Counted from the stretch's first letter, positions 23,955 through 34,154 are shown. The stretch is DNA of 34,154 bases from Zetaproteobacteria bacterium (GCA_003696765.1 RFFX01000083.1:1-34154), one strand, 5' to 3'. Program-made: numbers and translations. Notes: a model not told the origin generated them from the sequence alone.

Positions 23955-24431
23955 CTACCCCCGCTCCAGCAACACCACCGCCATCGCGGCGATCCCCTCC
24001 TCCCGACCGCAGAAGCCGAGCCGTTCGCTGGTCGTCGCCTTGATATTGATCCGCTCCGCCTCCACCCCCATCACCTGAGCCAGCCGCGCGACCATGCGCG
24101 CAATGTACGGCGCCAGCTTCGGTCGCTGGGCGATCACCGTGGCATCGAGGTTGGCCGGACGCCACCCCCGCGCAGCCACCCGCTCCATCACCCGCGCCAA
24201 CAGCCGCGTGCTGTCGATCCCGGCCAAGGCGGGATCGCTGTCGGGGAAGTGGCGACCGATATCCCCCAGTCCTGCGGCACCGAGCAGCGCGTCGCAGACG
24301 GCGTGGATCAGCACGTCGGCGTCGGAGTGGCCGGCCAGCCCGCGATCGTGGGCCACCTCCACCCCACCGAGAATCAACGGCCTGCCGTCGGCGAAGGCGT
24401 GAACATCGAACCCCTGGCCGATGCGCATCAT
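23955..24431 (-). CDS. ispF: 2-C-methyl-D-erythritol 2,4-cyclodiphosphate synthase
   Basis: Fifth step of the non-mevalonate isoprenoid pathway: forms the cyclic diphosphate from the CDP-methylerythritol phosphate. It has 158 residues, normal for this trimeric zinc enzyme. The metal ligands are in GQGFDVHAF (D9 and H11) and [33 protein letters not shown]. The C-terminal [25 protein letters not shown] is the IspF signature. ATG 24431 overlaps the stop of the GGDEF gene (ATGA); a second ATG follows immediately. ispD, often adjacent or fused, is not in the window. Last gene of the long minus-strand run. Confidence 0.96.
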   Translation of the reverse strand: MMRIGQGFDVHAFADGRPLILGGVEVAHDRGLAGHSDADVLIHAVCDALLGAAGLGDIGRHFPDSDPALAGIDSTRLLARVMERVAARGWRPANLDATVIAQRPKLAPYIARMVARLAQVMGVEAERINIKATTSERLGFCGREEGIAAMAVVLLERG

Positions 24432-26341
24432 CCGGCGCCCCCTTCATCCGCATCCACCATCGTGCGATCGTAGACGACGATGCGGTTCTTCCCGCCCTTC
24501 TTGGCCACATACATCGCCGCATCCGCACGCTTGACCAGCTCCTCCCGCTCCACACCGTGCTCGGGATAGATGCTGATGCCGATGCTCGCCCCGATGTGGC
24601 AGACCAGCCCGCCCTCCAACGGGAAGGGTTGTTGCATGGCGTGCAGCACCTTCCGCGCCACGCCGGCGATATCCTCCGCGCTCCGGCTCTCCAGCAGCAG
24701 CACGAACTCGTCACCGCCGACACGCGCCACCGTATCGGAGGCGCGCACGCAGGCCTGCAACCGCCCGGCGATCTGCTGGAGCAGCAGGTCGCCGGCATCG
24801 TGGCCGTGGTTGTCGTTGACCGGCTTGAAGCCGTCGATATCGACGAAGAGTACGCCGACCCGCCGCCCGAAGCGGTGCGCACGGCTGATCGCCTGCTCCA
24901 GCCGGTCGTAGAGCAGCACCCGGTTGGGCAGATCGGTGAGCGCGTCGTGGTAGGCGGAGTGACGCAACTTGCGCTCCATCTCCTTCTGTTCGGTGATGTC
25001 GAGGAATGTACTGACGTAGTAGAGGATCTCGCCGTCCTCGTCGCGCAGGGTGTTGATGATCAGCCACTCGGGGTAGATCTCCCCGCTCTTGCGCCGGTTC
25101 CAGATCTCCCCCTCCCAGTGCCCCTCGTCGAGGATCGACCTCCACATGGCGGCATAGAACTCCTTCGACTGCCGGCCGGAGGCGAGAATGCGCGGATTGC
25201 GCCCGATCGCCTCCTCCGCGCCATAGCCGGTGATGGCGGTAAAGGCGGGATTGATCAGACGGATGTGGACGTCGCGGTCGGCCACCATGATGGCGCTGGG
25301 CACGGTATCCATCACCGTCGCCGCCAGCCGCATCTCCCGCTCCGACTCCTTCTGCTGCGTCAGGTCGCGCAGCACGTGGAGCCGCGCCACCCCCTCGATC
25401 CGTCCACCCCACGGCATGCGGGCGGTGAAGACCGAGACCGGAATCTCCCGCTCCTCCGACGCCCCTCCTCCGCGCAACACCGTCTCCCCACCGGTGCGCT
25501 CCTGGGTGAAGTCGAACCGCTCGTGGCCGGGTGCGAGCAGCGACGCCATGGGGCGGCCGACCAGATCGTCCCGCCCCACCACCCGGACGGCGGCGTCGTT
25601 GACCATGCGGATGACCCCGCCGGCGTCGGTGACGAAGAGCATCCCGCCGAGCGCGCGGATGATCGCCTCCATGTAGCGGTGGAGCAGCACCATGAGCAGC
25701 GCGATGCAGCCCAGCCCCATCACCCCCATCAGCAGCAGGGTGCGGTCGGCGCGCGCCAGCATCGCCCGCGCCTCGTCGGTGGAGGTGGTCACCCGCAGCA
25801 CACCGCGCACCGGCTCGTGCTCGTAGCCGTGGCACTGCAGGCAGGCCTGCTCCACCCGGATCGGCTCCAGCAGGGTGAGCGCGCGCCCCCGCCGGTCACG
25901 CACCACCACCGACTGCTGCTCCGCCACCGCCCGATGCAGCGCTCCGGCCGGCACCCCCCGCGCCCGCCGGGGCGGGAGCGGCCGGCGCAGGAAGGCATGG
26001 AGCCCGAGGAAACGGTTGACCTGATGGAGCGTCTTCAGATCGCGGAAGGCCAGCGTACCGTCGCGGCGCAACACCTCGACCGACTGCAGCTCGGGGTGGC
26101 TGCGCATACGGCCGAGCCAGTCGCGCACGCTCTCGGCATCACCGTTGAGCATCAGCATCTTGAGGCTGGCCACCATGGTGTGGGCCACCGCCTCGGCCTG
26201 CTGCCGCGCCTGCCGCAGGATCTCCTCCCGCTGCCAACGGTGGACGCTGTAGAGCAACAGCCCGAGCAGCAGGGCGAGCACGACCAGCAGCAGGGCCATG
26301 ATCCGCCGCCCGAGCCGGGCTCCGGTGCGGCGCCGGCTCAC
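24428..26341 (-). CDS. Heme-type sensor / PAS diguanylate cyclase
   Basis: Membrane c-di-GMP synthase of about 637 residues. Order: one membrane helix ([20 protein letters not shown]), a periplasmic DUF3365/Tll0287-like sensor domain with a heme c motif CLQCH (C167, C170, H171), a second membrane helix ([19 protein letters not shown]), two PAS domains (about 230-330 and 340-455; [20 protein letters not shown]), then GGDEF. The GGDEF site is intact (ARVGGDEF, residues 542-546) with an inhibitory RxxD site (RASD) five residues before it. It should make c-di-GMP in response to redox or gas ligands sensed at the heme; that input is inference. Start GTG 26341 overlaps the ogt stop (GTGA); an ATG at 26377 would give a longer form. 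Heme attachment fits with the ResB/CcsA system in this window. Confidence 0.9.
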   Translation of the reverse strand: MSRRRTGARLGRRIMALLLVVLALLLGLLLYSVHRWQREEILRQARQQAEAVAHTMVASLKMLMLNGDAESVRDWLGRMRSHPELQSVEVLRRDGTLAFRDLKTLHQVNRFLGLHAFLRRPLPPRRARGVPAGALHRAVAEQQSVVVRDRRGRALTLLEPIRVEQACLQCHGYEHEPVRGVLRVTTSTDEARAMLARADRTLLLMGVMGLGCIALLMVLLHRYMEAIIRALGGMLFVTDAGGVIRMVNDAAVRVVGRDDLVGRPMASLLAPGHERFDFTQERTGGETVLRGGGASEEREIPVSVFTARMPWGGRIEGVARLHVLRDLTQQKESEREMRLAATVMDTVPSAIMVADRDVHIRLINPAFTAITGYGAEEAIGRNPRILASGRQSKEFYAAMWRSILDEGHWEGEIWNRRKSGEIYPEWLIINTLRDEDGEILYYVSTFLDITEQKEMERKLRHSAYHDALTDLPNRVLLYDRLEQAISRAHRFGRRVGVLFVDIDGFKPVNDNHGHDAGDLLLQQIAGRLQACVRASDTVARVGGDEFVLLLESRSAEDIAGVARKVLHAMQQPFPLEGGLVCHIGASIGISIYPEHGVEREELVKRADAAMYVAKKGGKNRIVVYDRTMVDADEGGAG

Positions 26342-26793
26342 CCCTTCCGCTCCAGCGACAGCAGCCGCAGCTTCCACTCCAGGCCGGCGGAGAAGCCGCC
26401 GGGGCGGCCGCGGGCCGCCACCACCCGGTGGCAGGGCACCAGCAACGGCAGGGGGTTGGCGCCCAGCGCCCGACCCGTGGCGCGCGGTGCGCTGCCCACC
26501 ATGCGGGCCAGGGCGCCGTAGGTCACCGTCTCCCCCCGCCCGACGTGCTCCAGCGCCCGGCGCAACCGGGCCTGAAACGGCGTCGCCGGCGCCGCCAGCG
26601 GCGGAGGGGGCGCCTCCCCGCCGGCGAAGTAGCCGGCCAACCAGCGGGAGACGGCGTCGTCGTGGAGATCCTCCCCGCCGCCCGCGCCGAGGCGCACGGC
26701 GTGGCAGCAGTCGCCGTCCCAGCCATAACAGATCGGACCGAGCGGCGAGCGGAAGCCGTACCAGCGCACCCGCCGCGCACCGACATCGCTCAC
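26338..26793 (-). CDS. ogt: Methylated-DNA--[protein]-cysteine S-methyltransferase
   Basis: Suicide repair protein that takes the methyl group off O6-methylguanine. It has 151 residues. The acceptor is C121 in LLVPCHRVVAARGRPGGFSAGLEWKLRLL, the classic PCHRV motif. The helix-turn-helix part is TPFQARLRRALEHVGRGETVTYGALA. A short N-terminal domain is present and no AraC-type Ada domain. Start GTG 26793 overlaps the permease stop (GTGA), and its own stop overlaps the GGDEF gene. Because there is no Ada part, regulation by methyl transfer is unlikely. Confidence 0.94.
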   Translation of the reverse strand: MSDVGARRVRWYGFRSPLGPICYGWDGDCCHAVRLGAGGGEDLHDDAVSRWLAGYFAGGEAPPPPLAAPATPFQARLRRALEHVGRGETVTYGALARMVGSAPRATGRALGANPLPLLVPCHRVVAARGRPGGFSAGLEWKLRLLSLERKG

Positions 26794-27851
26794 GCCGGCC
26801 GCCCCGGGCCGCGCCAGCGCTCGATGACGATGGTCAGCACGCTCTGCACCAGCGCGGCGAGCGGGATGGCCAGGAAGACGCCGAGCATCCCGCCCAGGCT
26901 GCCGAAGAGCAGCACCGCGACGATGATCGCCACCGGATGGAGGTTGACCATCTCGGAGAAGAGCCAGGGGATGACGATGTTGGCATCGAGCAGCTGCACC
27001 AGCACATAGGCGCCGAGCGCATAGAGGGTCTCCTCCGCCCAGCCCCACTGGAAGAAGGAGAGCAGCACCACCGGCAGCCCGACCACCACCGCGCCGACGA
27101 ACGGCACCCAAACCGAGATGCCGGTCAACACCGCCAGCAGGAGGGCGTACTGGTGATCCATCAGGGCGAAGAGCAGCCACATGGCCAGGCCGACGGCCAG
27201 AGACTCCCAGAAGCGGCCGCGGATGTAGTTGCCGATCTGGATGTCGAGCTCATGCCAGACCCGCACCAGCAGCGTGCGCTCGCGCGGCAGGAACTGCGCC
27301 GCCCAGGCCATGATCTCCTCCTTGTCCTTGAGCAGGAAGAAGACCAGCACCGGCACCAGCACGGCGTAGACCAGCAGGGTGATCACCCCGGGGATCGAGG
27401 CGATGGAAAAGGAGAGCAGCCGCCCGCCCCACTCCTGCATCTTGCCGGCGCCGGCGGCGATCAGCTGCGGCAGCGCCTCGGGCGCCACCCAACCGGCGTA
27501 GTGGGCCTGCAGCGCGCGCAGCGAGGTGCGGGTCGCCGCGATGTAGTCCGGCACATGGGCCACCAGCCGCCCGATCTGCTCGGTGAGCAGCGGAAGCAGC
27601 GCCAGCAGCGAGAAGAGGACGATCACCAGACATCCCAGGCCGACCAGGGTGATGGCCAAAAGGCGCGGCAGACGCAGCCGGCAGAGCAGTGCCACCACCC
27701 CCTCCAGCACATAGGCGAGCGCCACGGCGACGAAGAGCGGCGCCAGCACCCGCCCGAGCAGCATCCACAACAGGAAGATGGCCAGCAGCGAGGCCAGCAG
27801 CATGGTCAACTGCGCGTCGGCGCGCAGCCGGGCCATCAACCAGTCGAACAC
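26790..27851 (-). CDS. AI-2E family transporter (PerM-like)
   Basis: A 353-residue polytopic inner-membrane protein of the AI-2E/PerM family; members export various small molecules or ions, and the substrate cannot be told from sequence. Hydrophobic spans fill both halves (LTMLLASLLAIFLLWMLLGRVLAPLFVAVALAY at the start; LAITLVGLGCLVIVLFSLLALLPLL). The family's C-terminal region is clear (GISVWVPFVGAVVVGLPVVLL; DANIVIPWLFSEMVNLHPVAIIVAVLLFGSLGGMLGVFLAIPLAALV). Start GTG 27851 has GGAGAGG just before it. It overlaps the upstream DUF4149 gene by 16 bases. Confidence 0.9.
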   Translation of the reverse strand: MFDWLMARLRADAQLTMLLASLLAIFLLWMLLGRVLAPLFVAVALAYVLEGVVALLCRLRLPRLLAITLVGLGCLVIVLFSLLALLPLLTEQIGRLVAHVPDYIAATRTSLRALQAHYAGWVAPEALPQLIAAGAGKMQEWGGRLLSFSIASIPGVITLLVYAVLVPVLVFFLLKDKEEIMAWAAQFLPRERTLLVRVWHELDIQIGNYIRGRFWESLAVGLAMWLLFALMDHQYALLLAVLTGISVWVPFVGAVVVGLPVVLLSFFQWGWAEETLYALGAYVLVQLLDANIVIPWLFSEMVNLHPVAIIVAVLLFGSLGGMLGVFLAIPLAALVQSVLTIVIERWRGPGRPA

Positions 27852-28378
27852 GATCCCTCTCCGGCGGCGGCAGACCGCACCCCCAACGCCACCAGCAGCG
27901 CCGCGGCGAGCGAGGCGACCAGATGGATGGAGGAGCTGATCCCGTGCAGCAGGGCGAAGCGGCGGCGCAGCGGATCATCGGGGGCCAGCGCATCGTACCC
28001 GTGCGGCATCGCCTGCTTGAGCGCCTCCATCGCCGGCGCCAGCCCCCAAAGGTTGAGCGCGACCGCCAGCACGATCAGCAGCAGCGCGAGCCAGCGCAAC
28101 CGCCCGATCGGCCAGCCAGCCGCACGCAGACGCAGCCAGAAGGCGGCCACCGCCGCGGCCAGCAACAGCAGCGCCTGATTGGCGGCGTGGAAGAGCGCCC
28201 CGGCGAGCATTCCCGCCTCCATCCGGCTGGGGGCGTGGGCGAAGAGCAGCGGCGCCGCGACGAAGCCGGGGACCACCAGCAGCCCCAGCATCAGCGCCAG
28301 CGCCAGACGGCATCCGGCCGCGGCAAGGCACAGCCGCAGACGCGAGGAGAGGGCGCCGCGCTCCTGCAACGCCGGCAT
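27836..28378 (-). CDS. DUF4149-type membrane protein
   Basis: Predicted 180-residue integral membrane protein with four hydrophobic segments: LALALMLGLLVVPGFVAAPLLFA, AGALFHAANQALLLLAAAVAAFWL, LRWLALLLIVLAVALNLWGLA, and HLVASLAAALLVALGV. The first segment's F-V-A-P-LLF pattern and the sizes suit the DUF4149 (TMEM205-like) group, which has no defined biochemical function. ATG 28378 overlaps the sixA stop (TGATG). The assignment to this family is by pattern only; an unrelated four-helix membrane protein is possible. Confidence 0.72.
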   Translation of the reverse strand: MPALQERGALSSRLRLCLAAAGCRLALALMLGLLVVPGFVAAPLLFAHAPSRMEAGMLAGALFHAANQALLLLAAAVAAFWLRLRAAGWPIGRLRWLALLLIVLAVALNLWGLAPAMEALKQAMPHGYDALAPDDPLRRRFALLHGISSSIHLVASLAAALLVALGVRSAAAGEGSCSTG

Positions 28379-28911
28379 CACGCGCCGGTCAACGCGCGGG
28401 AGCGCACCAGCCGCTGCAGCCGCATCGGCGCCGACCAGCCCCCCTCCGTGGTCAGCCAGGCAAGATCGGCGGTGGCCAGGGAAATCGCTTCGCCGCTCAA
28501 CCGGCCGGCAAGCCAGGAGAGGGTGGGGTTGTGGCCGACCAGCAGCACCACCCGCGCCGCCTCGGGCAGCGCGGCCAGCTCGGCCAGCCAGTCGTCGCAA
28601 TCGGCGCCGTAGAGCGCGCGGGAAAGTGTGATCCGCTCCTCGGGCAGACCGATCCGCCCACAGCAGAGGCGCGCCGTCTCCGTGGTGCGCCGTGCCGCCG
28701 AGGCGATCACCCGCTCGGGGATCAAACCGGCCTCCAGCAGCCAGTCGCCGACGGCCTCCGCGGCCCGACGGCCGCGCCCGGTCAGAGGGCGGTCGAAGTC
28801 GCGCACGGCACTGCCCGCCTGACCGTGACGCAGGATCAGCAGGCTCCGTGGCCTCCCCCCTCCGACCGCCTCCTCGATGGCGGTACTCCCGGCCCCCTGC
28901 ACCGCCGTCAC
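28378..28911 (-). CDS. sixA: Phosphohistidine phosphatase SixA
   Basis: Histidine-phosphatase superfamily (phosphoglycerate mutase-like fold). It has 177 residues, with about 20 extra at the N-terminus compared with E. coli SixA. The catalytic His is H29 in [43 protein letters not shown] and [12 protein letters not shown] supply the second Arg and second His. In E. coli SixA dephosphorylates histidine-phosphorylated proteins, including a nitrogen-PTS protein; the target here is unknown. GTG 28911 overlaps the stop of the E2 gene (GTGA). Confidence 0.9.
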   Translation of the reverse strand: MTAVQGAGSTAIEEAVGGGRPRSLLILRHGQAGSAVRDFDRPLTGRGRRAAEAVGDWLLEAGLIPERVIASAARRTTETARLCCGRIGLPEERITLSRALYGADCDDWLAELAALPEAARVVLLVGHNPTLSWLAGRLSGEAISLATADLAWLTTEGGWSAPMRLQRLVRSRALTGA

Positions 28912-30035
28912 AGATCGAGCAGTTGTGCCGCCGGCATCTCGATCGCCTCCTTGACCGCCACCAGGAACTGCACCGCCTCCTTGCCGTCGATCAGGCGGTG
29001 GTCGTAGGTCAGCGCCAGATACATCATCGGGCGGATCACCACCTGGTCCTGCACCACCACCGGTCGCTTCTTGATGGCATGCATGCCGAGAATCGCACTC
29101 TGCGGCGGATTGAGGATCGGGGTGGAGAGCAGCGAACCGAAGACCCCGCCGTTGGTGATGGAGAAGGTTCCGCCCTGGAGATCCTCGGGCATCAGCCCCC
29201 CCTCGCGCGCCTTGCGGGCCAGCTCGGCAACCGCCCGCTCCAGCTCGGCGAGGCTCTTGGTTCCGGCGTCGCGCACCACCGGCACCACCAGCCCGCGGTC
29301 GGTGGAAACCGCCACCCCGATGTCGGCGTAGTTGTGGTAGACCACGTCGTCGCCGTCGATGTAGGCGTTGAGCACCGGATAGCGGGCCAGCGCGATCACC
29401 GCAGCCCGCAGGAAGAAGGACATGAAGCCCAGCCCGACGCCGTGGCTCGCCTGGAACTGGTCGCGGTAGCGGGTACGCAGGTCGATCACCGCCTGCATGT
29501 CCACCTCGTTGAAGGTGGTCAGCATCGCGGCACTGTTCTGCGCCTGCTTCAGCCGGGTGGCGATCCGCTTGCGCAACCGGCTCATCGGCCGCCGCTCCTG
29601 CAGCCGCTCGGCCGCCTCAGGTGGAGCCTGCTCCGGCGCCGTCTGTGCCTCCTGTGGCGCCTCCCGCCGCGCCCGCTCCGCCTCCACCGCCGCCGCGGTG
29701 GCCGACCGCCCAGTGCTCGGGGCTTCCGAAACCTCCCTCGTCGGCGCGGATGGCGCCCCGGGCGCTTCGGCCGCCTCCGCCGGCGATGCAGCGGCCTCCA
29801 CTCCCGGCTCGATCAGGCCGATCACCTCGCCCGGAGCGACCACATCTCCAGCCTGTTTGTGCTGCGCACGCAGCACGCCGGCATCGAGCGCGGTGATCTC
29901 CAGGGTGATCTTGTCGCTCTCCACCTCGGCCAGCACATCGTCCACCGCCACCGCATCGCCGACCTGCTTGGCCCACGACACCAGCGTCGCCTCCGATTCC
30001 GATTCGCCCAGTGCGGGCACCTTGATCTCGATCAT
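28908..30035 (-). CDS. 2-oxoglutarate dehydrogenase E2-type succinyltransferase, lacking E3-binding domain
   Basis: Closest in sequence to the dihydrolipoyl succinyltransferase (SucB/OdhB) of the citric-acid-cycle 2-oxoglutarate dehydrogenase. It has 375 residues from ATG 30035. The lipoyl domain covers residues 1-77, with the lipoylated K42 in [10 protein letters not shown]. Residues 79-148 are a plain Ala/Glu/Pro linker. The catalytic domain begins at [19 protein letters not shown] and carries [20 protein letters not shown]-like and DHRLIDG motifs (H346, D350). The peripheral-subunit-binding domain normally found between the two is absent. No sucA or lpd is adjacent; the upstream gene is the DNA glycosylase, 75 bp away. 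It heads a closely coupled group with sixA. Confidence 0.93.
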   Translation of the reverse strand: MIEIKVPALGESESEATLVSWAKQVGDAVAVDDVLAEVESDKITLEITALDAGVLRAQHKQAGDVVAPGEVIGLIEPGVEAAASPAEAAEAPGAPSAPTREVSEAPSTGRSATAAAVEAERARREAPQEAQTAPEQAPPEAAERLQERRPMSRLRKRIATRLKQAQNSAAMLTTFNEVDMQAVIDLRTRYRDQFQASHGVGLGFMSFFLRAAVIALARYPVLNAYIDGDDVVYHNYADIGVAVSTDRGLVVPVVRDAGTKSLAELERAVAELARKAREGGLMPEDLQGGTFSITNGGVFGSLLSTPILNPPQSAILGMHAIKKRPVVVQDQVVIRPMMYLALTYDHRLIDGKEAVQFLVAVKEAIEMPAAQLLDL

Positions 30036-30110
30036 GATCCCGTCACCCCAACTCCGTCCATGGACTGCATCGATCCAGTCCCCCCGCGCGCCCGGCTGCA
30101 CCGCCCAGGT

Positions 30111-30815
30111 TCATCCGGCCGACGTCGCCTGATGCCGCGCCCCCTCCTCGCAGGCTAGCGGGCCGACCAGCGGACAACCAGCGCAGTGCGCGCGCTTGCG
30201 GCAATATGCCTTGGCATGCGCCACGATCAAGGCATGAAACTCCTGAAACAGCGCCACATCGCGCGGCAGCCCGCGTTGAAACAACGCCTGCAGCGGCGCA
30301 TAGCCGACGGTCGGCGCCACCCAGCCCAGGCGGGAGAGCAACCGCACGGTGTAGGCGTCGATCACGAAGAAGGGATGATCGAGCGCATAAAGCAGGATGG
30401 AGTCGGCAGTCTCCGGCCCCACGCCGTTGAGCGCCAGCAGCATGCGGCGCATCCGCGCGCCATCGACCGCCCGCATCCGCTCCACCCCTCCCTGCGCCCG
30501 CACGAAGGCGGCCAGCCGCCGCAACCTGGCCGCCTTCTGCCGGAAGTAGCCCGCCGGCCGGATGAGCTGCTCCAGCCGCGCCTCGTCGGCATCGAGCAGC
30601 GCCGCCGGATCGAGCAAGCCTGCCGATCGCAGCCCGTCGATCGCCCGTGCGACGTTCCGCCAGGCGGTGTTCTGGGTGAGGATGGCGCCGACCATCATCT
30701 CGAACGGCCCCTCGGCCGGCCACCAGTGCTGCGGGCCGTAGTGGTCGAACAGCAGGCGGTAGAGCCGATCGAGCGGCGGCTCCCGCCGAGGCGGCGTGGA
30801 GGGCTCCTTCGGCAT
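30111..30815 (-). CDS. Endonuclease III-related DNA glycosylase (MagIII-like)
   Basis: HhH-GPD base-excision repair enzyme, 234 residues. GPFEMMVGAILTQNTAWRNV opens the fold, and the helix-hairpin-helix with the catalytic Asp reads LNGVGPETADSILLYALDHPFFVIDAYTVR (D153). The lysine used by true Nth for strand cleavage is replaced by E135, as in Helicobacter MagIII, so a monofunctional 3-methyladenine-type glycosylase is more likely than endonuclease III. Four cysteines (C205, C211, C214, C222) form a cluster with x5-x2-x7 spacing, unlike the x6-x2-x5 of Nth. ATG 30815 overlaps the EI24 gene's stop (TGATG). With ogt further along the same strand, alkylation repair recurs in this run. Confidence 0.88.
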   Translation of the reverse strand: MPKEPSTPPRREPPLDRLYRLLFDHYGPQHWWPAEGPFEMMVGAILTQNTAWRNVARAIDGLRSAGLLDPAALLDADEARLEQLIRPAGYFRQKAARLRRLAAFVRAQGGVERMRAVDGARMRRMLLALNGVGPETADSILLYALDHPFFVIDAYTVRLLSRLGWVAPTVGYAPLQALFQRGLPRDVALFQEFHALIVAHAKAYCRKRAHCAGCPLVGPLACEEGARHQATSAG

Positions 30816-31504
30816 CAACCGGCGCGGGGGCGACGCAGCCCCACTGCTGCCGCCGGCAGCACCAGCAGGTTGAGCAGGGGCACCAGCAGCAGCGCCGTCG
30901 CCATACAGGCCGCCCCGATCCAGTAGCCGGCGTGATGTCGCAACTCCTCCCGCCGCCGGCCATAGCCCCAGCCGAGCAGCGCCGCGCGCGCGTCGATCAG
31001 CTCGAAGCAGAGATAGCGCATCGAGCCCAGCGTCCACACCGCCGCGGCCAACAGCGGGCCAACCAGCGGCACCCACCAGAGCAGCAGCGCCCCCACGCCG
31101 CAAAGCAGCAGATGCAACAGCGGCCGCACACTGTTCGACGCCGCCCGCCAGACCACCCGCAGCGCACCCCCCGGAGGATCGTCGGGAAGCCGCTCGCCGC
31201 GCAATGCCGCCGCATGGCGCACCATCGGCTCGATCAGCGGTGCGGCCAGAATCCCTGCCAGAGTCATGTACAGCATCAGCGCCAGCAGCAGCCCGACGAG
31301 CAGCGCCAGCACACCCAGCAGGAAGCCGAGCAGCGGCGCATACCACGCCGTCTCCGGCGGCATCAGCGACCGCTCCACAATCCGGGTGAGCGCGAAGCCG
31401 CCGACCGCGGCCAGCACGATCAGCGCCAGCAGGATCCACACCATGCGCGACACCATCGCCCGCAGCCGCATATCCCGCCACAACAACACCAATCCCCGCA
31501 CCAT
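30815..31504 (-). CDS. EI24-domain (CysZ-like) membrane protein
   Basis: Inner-membrane protein of about 229 residues with strong hydrophobic stretches: MVWILLALIVLAAVGGFAL, LLGFLLGVLALLVGLLLALMLYMTLAGIL, LLHLLLCGVGALLLWWVPLVGPLLAAAVW and CMATALLLVPLLNLLVLPAAAV. The APLIEPM and VPLLNLLVLP patterns fit the EI24/CysZ family, some of whose members import sulfate. No sulfate-assimilation gene is nearby, so transport of sulfate is not claimed. Start is uncertain: ATG 31504 is used, ATG 31513 and a GTG about nine codons further up are also possible. It is the first gene of the minus-strand run and is divergent from ilvB across a repeat copy. Confidence 0.8.
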   Translation of the reverse strand: MVRGLVLLWRDMRLRAMVSRMVWILLALIVLAAVGGFALTRIVERSLMPPETAWYAPLLGFLLGVLALLVGLLLALMLYMTLAGILAAPLIEPMVRHAAALRGERLPDDPPGGALRVVWRAASNSVRPLLHLLLCGVGALLLWWVPLVGPLLAAAVWTLGSMRYLCFELIDARAALLGWGYGRRREELRHHAGYWIGAACMATALLLVPLLNLLVLPAAAVGLRRPRAG

Positions 31505-31639
31505 GTCGCACATCCCGTCGGCGAATCCCACGACCTCGATTGCTAGTGCACTCCCGGCGGTGGAACAAGCAGGATTTGACCCGCGACGCCGAGCCCCGAA
31601 CATTGGGGCGACAGGGAATGCCACCGGATGGTGGTCTTA

Positions 31640-31802
31640 GGAAACCGATGGTTTCGCAAGACCCCGTCATCGCGGCCACGGACGGCCGCGCAAAACCGAA
31701 GCTTGCGCATGCAAACGGGGTTTTGAGAGGGAACCGGATGCGCGCGCCCTTCGATTCCCGGGAAGCCAAGAGGTCCATGGACGGCCTTTTTGCGAATCGA
31801 TC
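31640..31802 (-). repeat. Mosaic hairpin repeat, copy III (inverted, diverged)
   Basis: Read on the minus strand the order is A (31768-31793), B (31729-31759), C (31691-31724), D (31671-31690), E (31648-31669). D keeps CGCGGCC/GGCCGCG around GTCCGT. C keeps the two-part stem with other bases (AAAACC/GGTTTT, then GTTTGC/GCAAGC). B pairs GGGAATCG with CGGTTCCC. E is weakened by mismatches. The A end is immediately followed by the ilvB start codon. It occupies most of the 298-bp gap between the EI24 gene and ilvB; the rest holds a CCCCGAACATTGGGG-type hairpin near 31592. Confidence 0.85.
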
Positions 31803-33515
<1,713 letters not shown>

Positions 33516-33558
33516 ACCGCCGGGGCGGAAAGGCCGGGCCGGAAAGGTATAAACGACA

Positions 33559-33594
33559 AAGGCCCGCCGGAGCATACGCTCCACGGCGGGCCTT
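33559..33594. terminator. Bidirectional hairpin terminator between ilvB and the rRNA operon
   Basis: AAGGCCCGCCG-GAGC (33559-33573) pairs with GCTC (33578-33581) and CGGCGGGCCTT (33584-33594), with an ATAC loop and a 2-base bulge. On the minus strand it is followed by T-rich sequence (TTTGTCGTTTAT), fitting termination of the rRNA transcript; on the plus strand the T-run is short. Confidence 0.8.
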
Positions 33595-33602
33595 CGGGAA
33601 GA

Positions 33603-33720
33603 CTCCTGGCATCTACCTACTCTCCCACAGGGAACCCTGCAGTACCATCGGCGCAAAGAGGCTTAGCTTCTGAGTTCGGAATGGGATCAGGCGTTTCCCT
33701 CTCGCTATGGACACCAGGAA
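33603..33720 (-). rRNA. rrf: 5S ribosomal RNA
   Basis: About 118 bases on the minus strand. Diagnostic segments read on that strand: CCCATTCCGAACTCAGAAG, GCGCCGATGGTACTG and GAGAGTAGG. The ends pair as the terminal stem (TTCCTGG with CCAGGAG). It is the last gene of the rRNA operon, 83 bp after the 23S end; no tRNA lies in that spacer. End points are good to a few bases. Confidence 0.95.
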
Positions 33721-33803
33721 ACCGGTACGGGTCAGTCGTCGATCGATCGCCGCATGCAGCGATCAGCACCCGACGGATGCTGACACCAATGGCTTGACGT
33801 TGC

Positions 33804-34154
<351 letters not shown>

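Noticed and set aside
30045-30080. Possible further repeat remnant before the E2 gene (GTCCATGGAC, then ATCGATC)
   Set aside because: Only a 10-base palindrome and a nearby 7-base match to the A end of copy III; too short to separate from chance.
31555-31605. tRNA-like 3' end on the minus strand (GCGGGTCAAATCCTGC, then GTTCCACC)
   Set aside because: The T-loop is one base short, no matching acceptor or D arm lies upstream, and the possible anticodon loop lacks the U before the anticodon. It could be a tRNA relic but is not supported as a gene.

Overview
The window is GC-rich, densely packed chromosomal DNA from a Gram-negative bacterium. The LPS-export genes lptE and lptD, the ubiquinone methyltransferase gene ubiG and the delta-subunit gene holA point to Pseudomonadota (Proteobacteria). 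Cytochrome c maturation is by System II (ResB/CcsA), and c-di-GMP proteins of the heme-sensor GGDEF and degenerate EAL-HDOD types are present. A zeta- or gammaproteobacterium-like lineage is a reasonable guess, but I cannot place it more precisely from this stretch. Most genes are core housekeeping genes, many joined by 1-4 base stop/start overlaps.

Layout. 1-4342: a glycosyltransferase (minus), then a MIF-type tautomerase, a MidA-type methyltransferase and nadB. 4343-4638: a repeat-filled gap. 4639-8599: leuS-lptE-holA. 8618-12820 (minus): HDOD signalling protein, a small secreted Arg/His-rich repeat protein, sppA and a PHP phosphatase. 12923-17542: ubiG, lptD, uvrC. 17543-18630: an A/T-rich island with a frameshifted NTF2-like gene and a cupin gene. 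18640-21623: resB-ccsA. 21676-22749 (minus): an MscS channel. 23027-23847: rpmE-rplU-rpmA, ending in a strong terminator. 23955-31504 (minus): a long run of tightly coupled genes (EI24 protein, MagIII-like glycosylase, E2 acyltransferase, sixA, DUF4149 protein, AI-2E permease, ogt, heme/PAS/GGDEF protein, ispF). 31803-33515: ilvB, convergent with the 3' end of an rRNA operon (23S end and 5S, minus).

The most unusual content is a dispersed, modular repeat family. Its full unit, about 160 bp, is five hairpins in fixed order (A-B-C-D-E). It occurs at 1-128, 4344-4598 (one full unit plus part of another), 22745-22836 (truncated) and 31640-31802 (inverted), with fragments at 23916-23953 and 8613-8642. 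Hairpin C keeps its stem / 2-nt internal loop / stem / 4-nt loop plan while its sequence changes by paired substitutions, which indicates that the folded structure is kept. At ilvB and at the mscS-type gene the A-hairpin end of the unit abuts the start codon in the same orientation and spacing, and neither gene has a visible Shine-Dalgarno sequence. The family may therefore be a mobile structured leader or a transcript-end element.

Other points worth noting: an odhB-type E2 protein without an E3-binding domain and without sucA beside it; a secreted protein made of five 11-residue basic repeats; and the A/T-rich island, whose first gene carries two frameshifts, one in an A8 run. All statements come from reading the sequence; no database search or folding program was run.
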